NCBI RefSeq assembly: GCF_026343115.1
Contig: NZ_JAPEMC010000001.1
Location: 2,170,001-2,234,000 of the forward strand
DNA length: 64,000 nucleotides
Direction of reading: 5' to 3'
Source: Streptomyces sp. NBC_00102
GTDB lineage: Bacteria; Actinomycetota; Actinomycetes; Streptomycetales; Streptomycetaceae
Shown here: one piece after another, positions 43,280 through 52,066 of the stretch
How the letters are laid out: each line of letters opens with the position of its first letter
How positions within the stretch are numbered: the first letter of the stretch is position 1
Translations under genes and position numbers: made by a program
The notes under the pieces: model-generated
What the model saw: only the letters and a program-made list of their open reading frames with translations
Databases searched by the model: none
What the model was told of the DNA's origin: nothing

Positions 43280-44227
43280 TCAGCCTGCAGCGGCACGTGC
43301 GAGGGCGACCGTCTCCCTCACCGCTCTTTCCTGCATTGCCTGGAGCGATTCGGCCGTGACGCCGGCCGTGTGCGGGCTGAGCAGCCCCGTGGGCGCGAGC
43401 AGGGCAGCCGTGCCGTCGGCCGCCAGACCGAAGTCGTCGACGGCCAGCCGGAGATCGGGGCGCTCTTCGAGAAGCTCCGGCAGCCGCGCCAGATCGAGGA
43501 TCTCCTTCCTCGCCGTATTGACGACGAGCGCGCCCTTCGGCAGCAGGCGAAGCAGTTCGGGACCGATCAGGCTCCGGGTGTCGCCGGTCAGCGGAAGATG
43601 GATGCTGAGGACCTGGCTCTGACGGAACACCTGCTCCAGGGAGGCTTGCGGAAGGTCCTGATGCCGGACCGGCTCGCGGGTCCAGAACGTCGGCTCGACA
43701 CCGAACGCGGTCAGCAGTGGCAACAGGGCACGTGCCGTGGCACCGGCACCCAGGATTCCGGCACGGCGCCCGCGCAGCTCGATCGGAACGTCCAGCAGAC
43801 CTGCCCGGTCGGTGCCCGCGAGCACGGCCGCGTGTCCGGACAGGGCGCACTTCGCCAAGGCGAGAATCATCATCATCGCGTGTTCGGCCACCGAAACGGC
43901 GTTGACGCCTGGTGTGGTCACGACCCGCACGCCGCGTTGCCCGAGAACGGCCAGGTCCAGGTGGTCCGTACCCGTTCCGACGGATCCGATGACCCGGAGG
44001 GCAGGCAAGGAATCAAGAACTCGTTCGTCTATCCGCTCCTTTACACCGATGATCAGTGCGGACAGATCGGTGCCCCAGGCCATCATCTCGGCGACGGCCG
44101 ATTCCCTGTCGGTGGCCACCCGCACTTCCGCGAAATTCTCCTGGAGCATCGCGCGCAGAAGACGATCACCAGGGAGATCCGGGAGGGCGACGAAGACCGC
44201 TCCGCTCGATTGCCCGGCACGCTTCAC
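43280..44227 (-). CDS. D-isomer-specific 2-hydroxyacid dehydrogenase
   Basis: The 315-residue protein has an N-terminal catalytic half (RVIGSVGTGTDHLDLAVLGQ, VTTPGVNAVSVAEHAMMMIL). The NAD-binding half has AGILGAGATARALLPLL, VLSIHLPLTGDTRSLIG, VVNTARKEILDLARL with the catalytic Arg and LLSPHTAGVTAES with the catalytic His. The set is complete, so an active dehydrogenase of the phosphoglycerate/lactate dehydrogenase type is expected. It is followed at 25 bp by the PLD-like gene, an odd partner. The pair forms a small accessory insert between two housekeeping loci. Confidence 0.88.
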   Translation of the reverse strand: MKRAGQSSGAVFVALPDLPGDRLLRAMLQENFAEVRVATDRESAVAEMMAWGTDLSALIIGVKERIDERVLDSLPALRVIGSVGTGTDHLDLAVLGQRGVRVVTTPGVNAVSVAEHAMMMILALAKCALSGHAAVLAGTDRAGLLDVPIELRGRRAGILGAGATARALLPLLTAFGVEPTFWTREPVRHQDLPQASLEQVFRQSQVLSIHLPLTGDTRSLIGPELLRLLPKGALVVNTARKEILDLARLPELLEERPDLRLAVDDFGLAADGTAALLAPTGLLSPHTAGVTAESLQAMQERAVRETVALARAAAG

Positions 44228-44569
44228 GTGGTCCCCCTGCGCGCGGAGTGGAGGGGGTAGTTGTTGTGGCGCTGCCCGAAATCCGAAAACCCGGTACGAA
44301 TATCGGAATGAGGCACAAGATGCGACCGGATGCCGTTCGAAGATCTTCGTTCAATGTCCGGCATGCGCAACCCTCGACGTGTCGGCAACAGGCCGGGCCG
44401 ATGCTACGGCACCTCCAGACCGGCCAACAAGGGCGATTCGCGCCTCCTCCGCCGCCGCTTCCCCGCCGGGGCGCCGCGCCCCCACCGGGTGCGCTCTCCG
44501 CCGTCGGTCAAAGCCGCGACAGAGAGGAAAGCGGCGTGCCGGACCGGTGCCCCCGGTCCGGCAGCCCTT
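44228..44569. other. Intergenic region, no gene seen
   Basis: About 340 bases upstream of the dehydrogenase. The part nearest the gene (44260-44360) is less GC-rich and probably holds its promoter. No convincing reading frame or repeat. Confidence 0.4.
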
Positions 44570-45430
44570 CTACGCGTCCTTGAACACCTGGCGCTGGCGT
44601 CCCAGCCCCTCGATCTCCAACTCGACGACATCGCCGGCGCGGAGGTACGGCTTCGGGTCCGGTTGGCCCATCGCGACGCCGGCCGGGGTGCCGGTGTTGA
44701 TGATGTCGCCCGGGTAGAGGGTCATGAACTGGCTGAGGTAGCGCACGACCTCGCCGACCGGGAAGATCTGCTCGGCCGTGGTGCCGTCCTGCTTCAGCTC
44801 GCCGTTGACCCAGAGCTTCATCGGCAGCGCCTGCGGGTCCGCGATCTCGTCCGCGGTCACGAACCACGGGCCGAGCGGGTTGAAGGTCTCGCAGTTCTTG
44901 CCCTTGTCCCAGGTGCCGCCGCGCTCGGTCTGGAACTCGCGCTCGGAGACGTCGTGGGCGACGGCGTACCCGGCGACGTGCGCCAGGCCCTCCTCGGCGG
45001 AGTCGAGGTAGCGGGCGGTGCGGCCGATGACGACCGCGAGCTCGACCTCCCAGTCGGTCTTCACGCTGCGGCGCGGCACGAGGACGGTGTCCTCGGGGCC
45101 GACGACCGTGTCGGGCGCCTTGAAGAAGAGGATCGGCTCGGCGGGGATGGCCGCGCCGGTCTCCTTCGCGTGGTCGTGATAGTTCAGCCCGATGCAGATG
45201 ATCTTGCCGATCCGGGTGAGCGGAGCCCCGGTCCGGAGCCCCGCCGGGTCGAGCTCGGGCAGCGAGCCGGGGTCGGCCGCGGCGGCGCGCACCCGGTCGA
45301 GCCCGTGCGCGTCGGCGAGCAGCGCGCTGTCGATGTCGGGGACGACCTCCGACAGGTCGCGCAGCGTTCCGTCCTCCGCGAGAAGAGCCGGACGCTCCGC
45401 TCCCGCCGTACCGACTCGAAGCAACTTCAC
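44570..45430 (-). CDS. Fumarylacetoacetate hydrolase family protein
   Basis: The 286-residue protein has the FAH fold with a small N-terminal domain (VKLLRVGTAGAERPAL). Catalytic blocks are KIICIGLNYHDHAKETG, PILFFKAPDTVVGPEDTV, DWEVELAVVIG (metal-binding Glu residues), GYAVAHDVSEREFQ and YPGDIINTGTPAGVAMG. It probably hydrolyses or decarboxylates a 2-oxo or acylpyruvate intermediate of aromatic or sugar-acid breakdown. The GTG at 45430 follows GGGAG at 9 bases; longer in-frame sequence upstream looks non-coding. Confidence 0.92.
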   Translation of the reverse strand: MKLLRVGTAGAERPALLAEDGTLRDLSEVVPDIDSALLADAHGLDRVRAAAADPGSLPELDPAGLRTGAPLTRIGKIICIGLNYHDHAKETGAAIPAEPILFFKAPDTVVGPEDTVLVPRRSVKTDWEVELAVVIGRTARYLDSAEEGLAHVAGYAVAHDVSEREFQTERGGTWDKGKNCETFNPLGPWFVTADEIADPQALPMKLWVNGELKQDGTTAEQIFPVGEVVRYLSQFMTLYPGDIINTGTPAGVAMGQPDPKPYLRAGDVVELEIEGLGRQRQVFKDA

Positions 45431-45631
45431 GGGTGCCACTCCCTGGGTAGAGATGCCTGGGTGGAGGTGAGGCCGCTCCCGGCGCGGTCTCCGGCAGTCG
45501 CCGAAGAGTGCGCACATCACAGCCCACCAAACCCGTTCAGCCTGCTAGACATCGGATGAATTGGCAAGACGTGTTCAGCCTCTGGACATGGCCGGAAGCA
45601 CGCAATACCAGGAAAACCCCTGCTTCCGGGG

Positions 45632-46402
45632 TCAGGCAACGGGGGCCATCGCCACTCCGGCGGCCGGGGCGTCGCGGTAGAGGTAGGCCCTTTCGATCGC
45701 GGTCCAGGTGGTGCTGGTGACGACGTACAAGGCCGCCGCGAGCGGTACCACGCCCACCGTGAAGAGGGTGAAGAACGACATCAGCGGCATCACCTTGGTC
45801 ATGGCGCCCATGCCCGGTACCGGCTGGCCGTCCGGGCCGGCCGTGGGCGTCACCGGGTTGAGGGCCATCTGACGCTTCGTACGCCGGTAGTTGAAGGTGG
45901 CCACGACCGCGACGATCACGAAGAGGCCGAGGTAGACCAGCCCCTGCCCGCCGAAGAGGCCGCCCTCGGCGAGGGCGTGGTGCCAGCGCTCGCCCAGCGG
46001 GGCCCCGAAGAGCTGGTGGCCGAGGAGCTCGTTGGGGTCGCCGCCGATCCGGGCGCTGGAGAAGAGGTGGTACAGCAGGAAGAACGCGGGCATCTGGAAG
46101 AGGCTCGGCAAGCACCCGGAGAGCGGCGAGACCTGCTCCTCCTTGTGCAGTTCCATGAGCGCCTTCTGCATGCGCTCGGGGTTCTTGGCGTGCTTCTTGC
46201 GCAGCTCGGCGATCTGCGGCTGGAGGCGGGTACGGGCCTTCTGGCCGCGTGCGGCGGCCCGCGACAGGGGGTGTACGGCGAGCCGTACGAGCGCGGTGAA
46301 CAGGACGATCGCCGCGGCGGCGGACGCCGACTGGAAGAGCGGGTGGAGCAGGTCGGCGAATGCGCCGACCAGGCTCGCGAAGGCGGACATGATCGCGGAC
46401 AT
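45632..46402 (-). CDS. YidC/Oxa1 family membrane protein insertase (paralogue)
   Basis: The 256-residue protein has five membrane segments. The Oxa1 core has AAIVLFTALVRLAVHPLS, the basic cytoplasmic hairpin (KARTRLQPQIAELRKKHAKN) and CLPSLFQMPAFFLLYHLF, and FFTLFTVGVVPLAAALYVVT before the last helix. It lacks the long basic C-terminus of the main actinobacterial YidC and is not next to rpmH/rnpA, so it is an extra copy for special substrates. The neighbouring DUF6412 gene, in the same direction, may be linked. Confidence 0.9.
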   Translation of the reverse strand: MSAIMSAFASLVGAFADLLHPLFQSASAAAAIVLFTALVRLAVHPLSRAAARGQKARTRLQPQIAELRKKHAKNPERMQKALMELHKEEQVSPLSGCLPSLFQMPAFFLLYHLFSSARIGGDPNELLGHQLFGAPLGERWHHALAEGGLFGGQGLVYLGLFVIVAVVATFNYRRTKRQMALNPVTPTAGPDGQPVPGMGAMTKVMPLMSFFTLFTVGVVPLAAALYVVTSTTWTAIERAYLYRDAPAAGVAMAPVA

Positions 46403-46690
46403 GGGGAGCCCTCCGAGGGGTCTCGTCGTGCCGGTGTGCCGGTGGGTTACGGCGCGCGCGCCGCGGGTGCGCGGGCGCGGGGCGGTACGGCGGGGCGGCG
46501 CGTGGACTCCGCACCGGACCGGCAGGACGACAGGACGACCGCGGCGGCTCCCCGCGGAGGCGGGGCGGGCGGCGGGTGTCCGGGGGCGCGAGTGTCGCAG
46601 GGGCGCGGTGCGCGCCCGCGCAGTGCGCGAGTGTCGCGGTGTCGTGCCCGGGTCCGGGGTCGGCAGAGGGTGTCGGCGGGCGGTGAGGCC

Positions 46691-47047
46691 CTACGCGGCG
46701 GCCGTCGTCGGGGCACGCCCGGGTGCACGGGGGCGGGTACGCCCCTTGGCGTCGGGATCCCGCTGCGGCAGGAACGCCGTGCGGTGCTCGCGGTCCCGCA
46801 ACGCGGTGCGTACCCGTGTCCGGGGCACCGTGACGGCGCAGCGCGCGCTGATCACCGAACAGGCGAGGAGCGCGGAGCCCGCGGCCGCGGTGGCGGCGAG
46901 CGCGACGGCGGCGGAGAGGCTGCCGCCCTCGGTGAGGAGGATCTCGGTGACGAAGAGGAGCAGCAGACCCGCGGGCCGGAGCAGGCGTGCGAAGGAACCG
47001 CCGAGACGACCGGTGTACGGGATCGTGCGCGCGTACGCCTCGCTCAT
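46691..47047 (-). CDS. DUF6412-like small membrane protein
   Basis: The 118-residue protein has two hydrophobic segments (LLRPAGLLLLFVTEILL and SLSAAVALAATAAAGSALLACSVIS). A basic C-terminal tail follows (VPRTRVRTALRDREHRTAFLPQRDPDAKGR). This fits the Streptomyces DUF6412 family. ATG at 47047 is preceded by AGGAGGAGC. It lies upstream of the YidC paralogue across a 288-bp gap that holds repeated GCGCGAGTGTCGC. Function unknown. Confidence 0.72.
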   Translation of the reverse strand: MSEAYARTIPYTGRLGGSFARLLRPAGLLLLFVTEILLTEGGSLSAAVALAATAAAGSALLACSVISARCAVTVPRTRVRTALRDREHRTAFLPQRDPDAKGRTRPRAPGRAPTTAAA

Positions 47048-47296
47048 GGCTCCTCCTGTTCCGCGCTCGTGTGTCTCCGCCGAGGTGGCGGTTCGGCCCA
47101 TGGTCCGACCGGTCCGGGGCCTTCCCAGCCAGGCGAAGGTGCGAATCCGGCGCGAATCCGGCGAGGGACCCCTTGAGCCGTTATACACGATGACCTGGAT
47201 CACACCGGGCGCCGGAAGGACGGCCCTCGGATGCCCCTGGGGCAGCCCTCGGTCAGCCACATGCCGGTCGGAGACCGCTCGGGAACCCGTGGCGGC

Positions 47297-48796
47297 TCAC
47301 ACCGCGGCGCCCTCGGCCGCCGGCTCGATCTCGTCACGGGCGAGCACCTCGTCGTCCGGCCGGTCGTCCCGGTCGCGCGGCCCGGCGTACGTCACCGCGA
47401 GCGCGACCACCAGGTTCGCAGCCAGGGCGACGAGCCCCGCGTTCACGCCCCACACCGGGTCGTTGCCGTTGAAGACCAGCACGCAGACCACGACCGCCCC
47501 GACCACGAGCCCGCTGAACGCCCCGGCGAAGGTGAGCCGCCGCCACACCAGGGCCAGCAGCACCATCGGGAGCAGCTGCGCCATCCCCTCGTACGAGATG
47601 AGCGAGAGCCGTACGAGCGTGTTGGGCGCGGTGTACGTGAGGAGCAGCGCGAGCCCGCCGGCCACCACGACCACGATCTGCGCCGCGCCCTTCTGCCGCT
47701 GCCGCATGCGGGGGACGAGGGAGAGCACGCTGCGCCCCCACATCGTGCCGATGACCAGCATGAACACGGCCATGGGCACGATCGAGGAGAGGGCTGCGGC
47801 GACCCCGATGACGCCGACCGCCCAGGCGGGCAGCGAGTCGGTGACGAGCTTGAAGAGGGCGAGGTTCGACTCCGCCCCGACCAGTCCCGGCACGACGAAC
47901 AGCGCCGCCATGCCGAGCAGCATCGGGACGAAGAGGAGGACGTTGTAGGCGGGCAGCCACATGGCGTTGCGGCGCAGTACGTCCGCGTTCCGCGCGCCGA
48001 GGTAGCCCGCGACGGTGGTCGGGAAGATCACCACGGTGAGCGAGTTCAGGAACGACGTACTGATGAACCACGCCTCGCCCAGCCCGCTGTCGCCGTGCCC
48101 GGGGAAGGTCAGCCACTCGCTCTTCTCGGTGACGAGCCGGTCCAGGAAGGGGCCGTACCCGTCGAAGTAGTGGATCGGTACGTAGAACGCGAGGAAGCCG
48201 AGGGTCCCGATGACCATGACGTCCTTGAGCACCGACACCCAGGCGCTGCCGCGCAGCCCGCTGACCACGACGAAGCCGGTGGCGACGGCGAAGGCGATGA
48301 AGTAGGCCCAGTTCAGGCTGATCGCGCCGTAGGAGATCGTCGAGACGACCACGCCCATGCCGGTGATCTGGAGCTGGATGTACGGCAGCAGGCAGACGGT
48401 GGCGAGTACGGCGACGAGCGCGCCGAGCCAGGGCCGCCGGAAGCGGTGCGCGACCATGTCGGTGATGCCGACCAGGCCGTGCTTGCGCGCGTACCCCCAG
48501 AGGGTGGGGCCGACCAGGTACCCGAGGGCGTACCCGCAGGACATGTACGCGACGACGTACAGCACGGGCGCACCGTAGTTGTAGCCCCAGCCGGCGGCGC
48601 CGAGGTAGCTGAAGCTGGTGTAGCCCTCACCGGCCATCAGCACCCAGATGAAGACGGCTCCCAGGCTCCGACCGCCCACGGACCACTCGGCCAGCCCGCC
48701 CCCTCCGCCGCCCCGCCCGCGCAGGGCGAGCAGGCCGAGCACGACGGTGAGCACCATGAAGCCGGCGAAGACGGAGGTGGCGACGGCGGCGTTCAC
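47297..48796 (-). CDS. Sodium:solute symporter family transporter
   Basis: The 499-residue protein has about 13 membrane helices. It has the SSS-family signature around WSVGGRSLGAVFIWVLMAGE and GLRGSAWVSVLKDVMVIGTL, with GYLGARNADVLRRNAMW. The start GTG overlaps the stop of the DUF3311 gene (GTGA), which is the usual pairing for monocarboxylate/solute symporters in Streptomyces. The solute is not known; acetate, pyruvate or proline-type carriers share this architecture. Confidence 0.92.
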   Translation of the reverse strand: MNAAVATSVFAGFMVLTVVLGLLALRGRGGGGGGLAEWSVGGRSLGAVFIWVLMAGEGYTSFSYLGAAGWGYNYGAPVLYVVAYMSCGYALGYLVGPTLWGYARKHGLVGITDMVAHRFRRPWLGALVAVLATVCLLPYIQLQITGMGVVVSTISYGAISLNWAYFIAFAVATGFVVVSGLRGSAWVSVLKDVMVIGTLGFLAFYVPIHYFDGYGPFLDRLVTEKSEWLTFPGHGDSGLGEAWFISTSFLNSLTVVIFPTTVAGYLGARNADVLRRNAMWLPAYNVLLFVPMLLGMAALFVVPGLVGAESNLALFKLVTDSLPAWAVGVIGVAAALSSIVPMAVFMLVIGTMWGRSVLSLVPRMRQRQKGAAQIVVVVAGGLALLLTYTAPNTLVRLSLISYEGMAQLLPMVLLALVWRRLTFAGAFSGLVVGAVVVCVLVFNGNDPVWGVNAGLVALAANLVVALAVTYAGPRDRDDRPDDEVLARDEIEPAAEGAAV

Positions 48797-48981
48797 CGGC
48801 GGTCCCCCCGCCGGGTCAGCCAGACGGCGACGGGCGTCAGCAGCGTCGCGCCGAGCATCCAGACGAACAGGAACGGCAGCCCGAACACGACGGGCTCCAC
48901 CCGGTTCACCCAGGGCAGCGCCCCCAGGTACAGCACGTACGGGACCAGCAACCACCACACCTGCGGACGTCTTCTCAGCAC
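48793..48981 (-). CDS. DUF3311 membrane protein, symporter partner
   Basis: The 62-residue protein has two helices (WWLLVPYVLYLGALPWVNRV and VFGLPFLFVWMLGATLLTPVAVWL) and the conserved PxxNRVEPxVFGLPFL block of DUF3311. It is the small subunit-like gene that precedes sodium:solute symporters. Start and stop are coupled to the symporter gene. Confidence 0.9.
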   Translation of the reverse strand: MLRRRPQVWWLLVPYVLYLGALPWVNRVEPVVFGLPFLFVWMLGATLLTPVAVWLTRRGDRR

Positions 48982-49011
48982 CCAGGGACTTTATCCCCGC
49001 CCGCCACCACC

Positions 49012-49069
49012 CCCGGTGCTCCCGTGCCGTCGCCCGGCCGGGCGCGGGCGACGGCACGGGAGCACCGGG
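49012..49069. repeat. 24-bp perfect inverted repeat with 10-base loop
   Basis: Bases 49012-49035 (beginning CCCGGTGCTCCC) are the exact complement of 49046-49069. It lies in the divergent gap between DUF3311 and the SEC-C gene, 31 bp upstream of the DUF3311 start codon. It may be a transcription terminator, a leader hairpin or a small-element remnant. Confidence 0.7.
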
Positions 49070-49223
49070 CGCGGGGCCCGATGGTGCTCTCGGGTGCTCT
49101 CAGATGGTGTCGGGTGGTGTCGGGTGGTGTCGGTACACCCGCGCACCCCTGTGTCCTGGTGCACCGCGCCCCCTCTCGCCGGTCGCTCCCGCGGGCCCAC
49201 CTCCGCGCAGTACCGTGTGGGAC

Positions 49224-50231
49224 ATGCGCCCCGACACGCCTGCCGAGCACATCACCGAAGCCGAGCGACTGCTGCGCACCGCGTTGCGTTACCCGGAGGA
49301 CCGCGAACCGCTGCTCCTCCAGGCCGCGGCCCACCTGGAACTCGCCGGCGAGCGTGCCCGCGCCGCGACCCTCTACGACGACCTGCTCACCGCGGACGAC
49401 GACCCCGCCGAAGACCCCCACCTGGTGAAGGCCCTCAAGGCCGCCAACCTCTGGGAGTACGGGCACGAGGCCGAGGCCCGCGCGATCATCGACGGCCTGC
49501 GCGTCGCGGCCCCCCGCGCGGCGGCTCCGTGGACCATCGCCGCGGAGACCCTGGAGGCGCACGACGAGCTGGAGGCCGCCCACGACGTCTTCTCGACCGC
49601 GCTGACCCTGCTGCTGACGCCGGGCGAGGAAGTCCCGTACGCCACGCAGGCCCTGCTCACCGGCCGCCACCGCGTCCGCCGGCTGCGCGGCTCGGAACAC
49701 GACGACTGGGACCGGCTCGCCGACACCCTGCACACGGCCGAGGTCCCCCTCGACGAACTCCACGACCCGAAGCGGCTCTGGTCCCTCGGCTCCTCGGACC
49801 CGGGCGAGCTGAAGGCCGAGATCACCCGCCTCCGTGCCGAGCTGGGCGTCTACCGCACGGCCCTCTCCCGCCCCTTCCCGGTCGCCGTCCTGCACTGGCC
49901 CGCGCCGGAACTGGCCGAACTCCTCGCCGCGTACCCGGCCCTGGCCGCCGAGTACCCCGACCACGCGGCCCACCTGACCGCCGTGGAGACCGCCCTGCGC
50001 GACCTCCACGCGGCCGGCACCGCGAACCTCGGCATCGTCACCGGCACCATCCCCTCGTACGAGGCCTTCGCCGCCTCCGAGGCCACCTCCCCCGCCGACC
50101 CGAACCTCCTCCCCCTCTACGCCACCACCCTCGCCGCCCGAGGCCGAGCCCTCCCCTGGCCCCCGTCCCGCTCGGCGGCCTGCTGGTGCGGGTCGGGGGA
50201 CGCTTATGGGGGGTGCCACGGGGCGGGGTGA
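49224..50231 (+). CDS. SEC-C zinc-motif protein with helical repeats
   Basis: The 335-residue protein is composed of helix pairs like TPR units (ITEAERLLRTALRYPEDREP, AHLELAGERARAATLYDDLL, DELEAAHDVFSTALTLLL). It ends in a SEC-C zinc knuckle, CWCGSGDAYGGCHG, as found at the end of SecA and in many adaptor proteins. This is a conserved Streptomyces protein of unknown role, probably in protein-protein or ribosome-related contacts. ATG at 49224. A strong terminator follows. Confidence 0.85.
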   Translation: MRPDTPAEHITEAERLLRTALRYPEDREPLLLQAAAHLELAGERARAATLYDDLLTADDDPAEDPHLVKALKAANLWEYGHEAEARAIIDGLRVAAPRAAAPWTIAAETLEAHDELEAAHDVFSTALTLLLTPGEEVPYATQALLTGRHRVRRLRGSEHDDWDRLADTLHTAEVPLDELHDPKRLWSLGSSDPGELKAEITRLRAELGVYRTALSRPFPVAVLHWPAPELAELLAAYPALAAEYPDHAAHLTAVETALRDLHAAGTANLGIVTGTIPSYEAFAASEATSPADPNLLPLYATTLAARGRALPWPPSRSAACWCGSGDAYGGCHGAG

Positions 50232-50251
50232 CCTTCTCCTCCAGGCCAACG

Positions 50252-50289
50252 TGAATGGCGCGGAAACCTGTTGGGTTCCGCGCCATTCA
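50252..50289 (+). terminator. Terminator after the SEC-C gene
   Basis: TGAATGGCGCGGAAACC pairs with GGGTTCCGCGCCATTCA in 16 of 17 positions over a 4-base loop. It marks the left border of the accessory defence region. Confidence 0.85.
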
Positions 50290-50473
50290 TGCTGGGTCAG
50301 CCGCAAGAGTGCCCTCAAGTGGCTGGAAATAGACGTCTGGCAGTCTCGCTCCGTGGGCAACCCGCCCGAACAGTTCCTCGTGTCGCACCTTTGCAATACG
50401 ATCACAAAAAACTATTCGTTCTGGGCCGCCCCTCCCCCACGCAGGCCCGTTCTGTGTGTGCGAGGACGTACGT

Positions 50474-52003
50474 ATGCCGCCTTATCAGCCGTCCGAAGAC
50501 TGGCAGTTCGAGATTCCGACGGCAGGCAGCAAAAAACTCCCGCCGGCGGCCCGCTTCGTCGAATCGCTCAGCCACCAGGGATACAGCTTCGAGGCCGCGA
50601 TCGCCGACCTGGTCGACAACTCCATCGACGCGGATGCCCGCAACGTGGTGATCAGCTTCCTCCGGGACGACGACCGGCTGGTCAGCCTTCTCGTGGTGGA
50701 CGACGGTTCAGGCATGGACGACGGTGCCCTTGACACTGCGATGACGGTGGGGGGACAGCGGGAGTACGGCGACGGTGCGCTCGGGCACTTCGGCGCCGGC
50801 CTGAAAGCAGCCTCTCTGTCACACGCGGACTCGCTCACCGTCGTCAGCCGCACCAAGCGGAGCGCTTCGGCCGGGCGCCGCTGGCTGAACGCCCGGGCCC
50901 AGGAAGACTTCACCTGCGACATCGTTGAACCCCGTTACTGCCAGGACCTCGTGGACCGCTACGACGGCATCATCGGGTGGCACGGAACCATCGTTCGCTG
51001 GGACAACGTCCGGGCCTTCGACACCGTCACCACAGGCCAGACGGACCGCTATCTGAACGATGCCATCGAGAGGCTCGAAACCCACCTCGGCCTCTATCTC
51101 CACCGCTTCCTCGCCAGCGATGACTTCAACATCGACATCGTGGTCGAAGACGCACGGACGAAAGACGAATTGGACCATCGCGGCGTGGAACCTGTCGACC
51201 CTTTCGGGTACCGGGTCCCCGGCCGGGCCGGATACCCGCGCCCCTTCACCGCGCCGGTTGAGGGAGTCGGCAAGGTAACGCTGAACGCCCACATCTGGCC
51301 GCCGAAGTCACCGCTGGTCAGCTATCGCGGCATCGGCCCACTCGCCGAGCGGCAGGGCTTCTACATCTACCGGCACGACCGGCTCGTCCAGGCCGGCGGC
51401 TGGAACAGCACGCGGAGCCCGGAGGGACATCTCTCCCTGGCGCGCATTGCCATTGATCTGCCGGCCAAGCCCAACGATGTCTTCAGTCTCACCGTCAAGA
51501 AGGACGGGGTCACGGTCACCCCAGCCTTCGCGCGCGGCCTTGAGCAGGCGACCGACGGGCTTGGAGCCAGCTTCGGCACCTTCATCCAGGACGCCCAGAC
51601 GACCTACCGGGAGGCGGCCCGGCGCGCGACTGAGCCGCAGCGCAAGGCAGTACTCCCTGCGGGACGGGGACTCGACCCACGTCTCAAGCGCACTCTCCGA
51701 GATGAACTCCCCGAGCTTGAGGGCGAGGACCCCATCACCTTCCGGTGGGCGCACCTGCCATCGGACGTGTTCTTCGAACTTGACCGCGACTCCCGCGAGG
51801 TCCTCCTGAACAAGGAGTACCGTCCAGCCTTCAACGGTGGCCGGCGCGGAGGTCTGAATGACGCTCCGGTCGTCAAGAGCATGCTCTACCTCATGGTCAA
51901 TGAGATCTTCCAGAAGAGGCAGGTCCGGGCCGTTCACACGGACAACGTGGCGTTGTGGAACAACGTGCTGGTCACGGCCGCCCGTTGTGAACTCACGCGC
52001 TGA
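50474..52003 (+). CDS. MORC/MutL-like GHKL ATPase of a defence system
   Basis: The 509-residue protein has a GHKL ATP-binding domain at its start: IADLVDNSIDADARN (N-box, about 42-56, Asp in place of the usual Glu), VVDDGSGMDDGAL (76-88) and GALGHFGAGLKAASLSHAD (101-119). The second half has the S5-like transducer with a lysine motif (LTVKKDGV). It belongs to the prokaryotic MORC-like group described from restriction-modification operons that also carry Z1 and Vsr proteins. ATP-driven dimer closure around DNA is the expected mechanism. It is followed at 63 bp by the Z1 gene. ATG at 50474 with GAGG at 8 bases. GC content is lower than in flanking genes. Confidence 0.88.
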   Translation: MPPYQPSEDWQFEIPTAGSKKLPPAARFVESLSHQGYSFEAAIADLVDNSIDADARNVVISFLRDDDRLVSLLVVDDGSGMDDGALDTAMTVGGQREYGDGALGHFGAGLKAASLSHADSLTVVSRTKRSASAGRRWLNARAQEDFTCDIVEPRYCQDLVDRYDGIIGWHGTIVRWDNVRAFDTVTTGQTDRYLNDAIERLETHLGLYLHRFLASDDFNIDIVVEDARTKDELDHRGVEPVDPFGYRVPGRAGYPRPFTAPVEGVGKVTLNAHIWPPKSPLVSYRGIGPLAERQGFYIYRHDRLVQAGGWNSTRSPEGHLSLARIAIDLPAKPNDVFSLTVKKDGVTVTPAFARGLEQATDGLGASFGTFIQDAQTTYREAARRATEPQRKAVLPAGRGLDPRLKRTLRDELPELEGEDPITFRWAHLPSDVFFELDRDSREVLLNKEYRPAFNGGRRGGLNDAPVVKSMLYLMVNEIFQKRQVRAVHTDNVALWNNVLVTAARCELTR

Positions 52004-52066
52004 CCAGTGCCCTCTGCCGTGGCTCTCGTCGCGTCAGGCACCATCACCTCCAGGGAAAGCCGCTCC

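Noticed and set aside
46560..46690. GCGCGAGTGTCGC repeats before the YidC gene as a regulatory RNA
   Set aside because: Only two imperfect copies in very GC-rich sequence; no consistent fold was apparent.
47231..50254. 1007-residue plus-strand open frame
   Set aside because: It is antisense to the symporter and partly over the SEC-C gene in another frame; composition is typical of a shadow frame.
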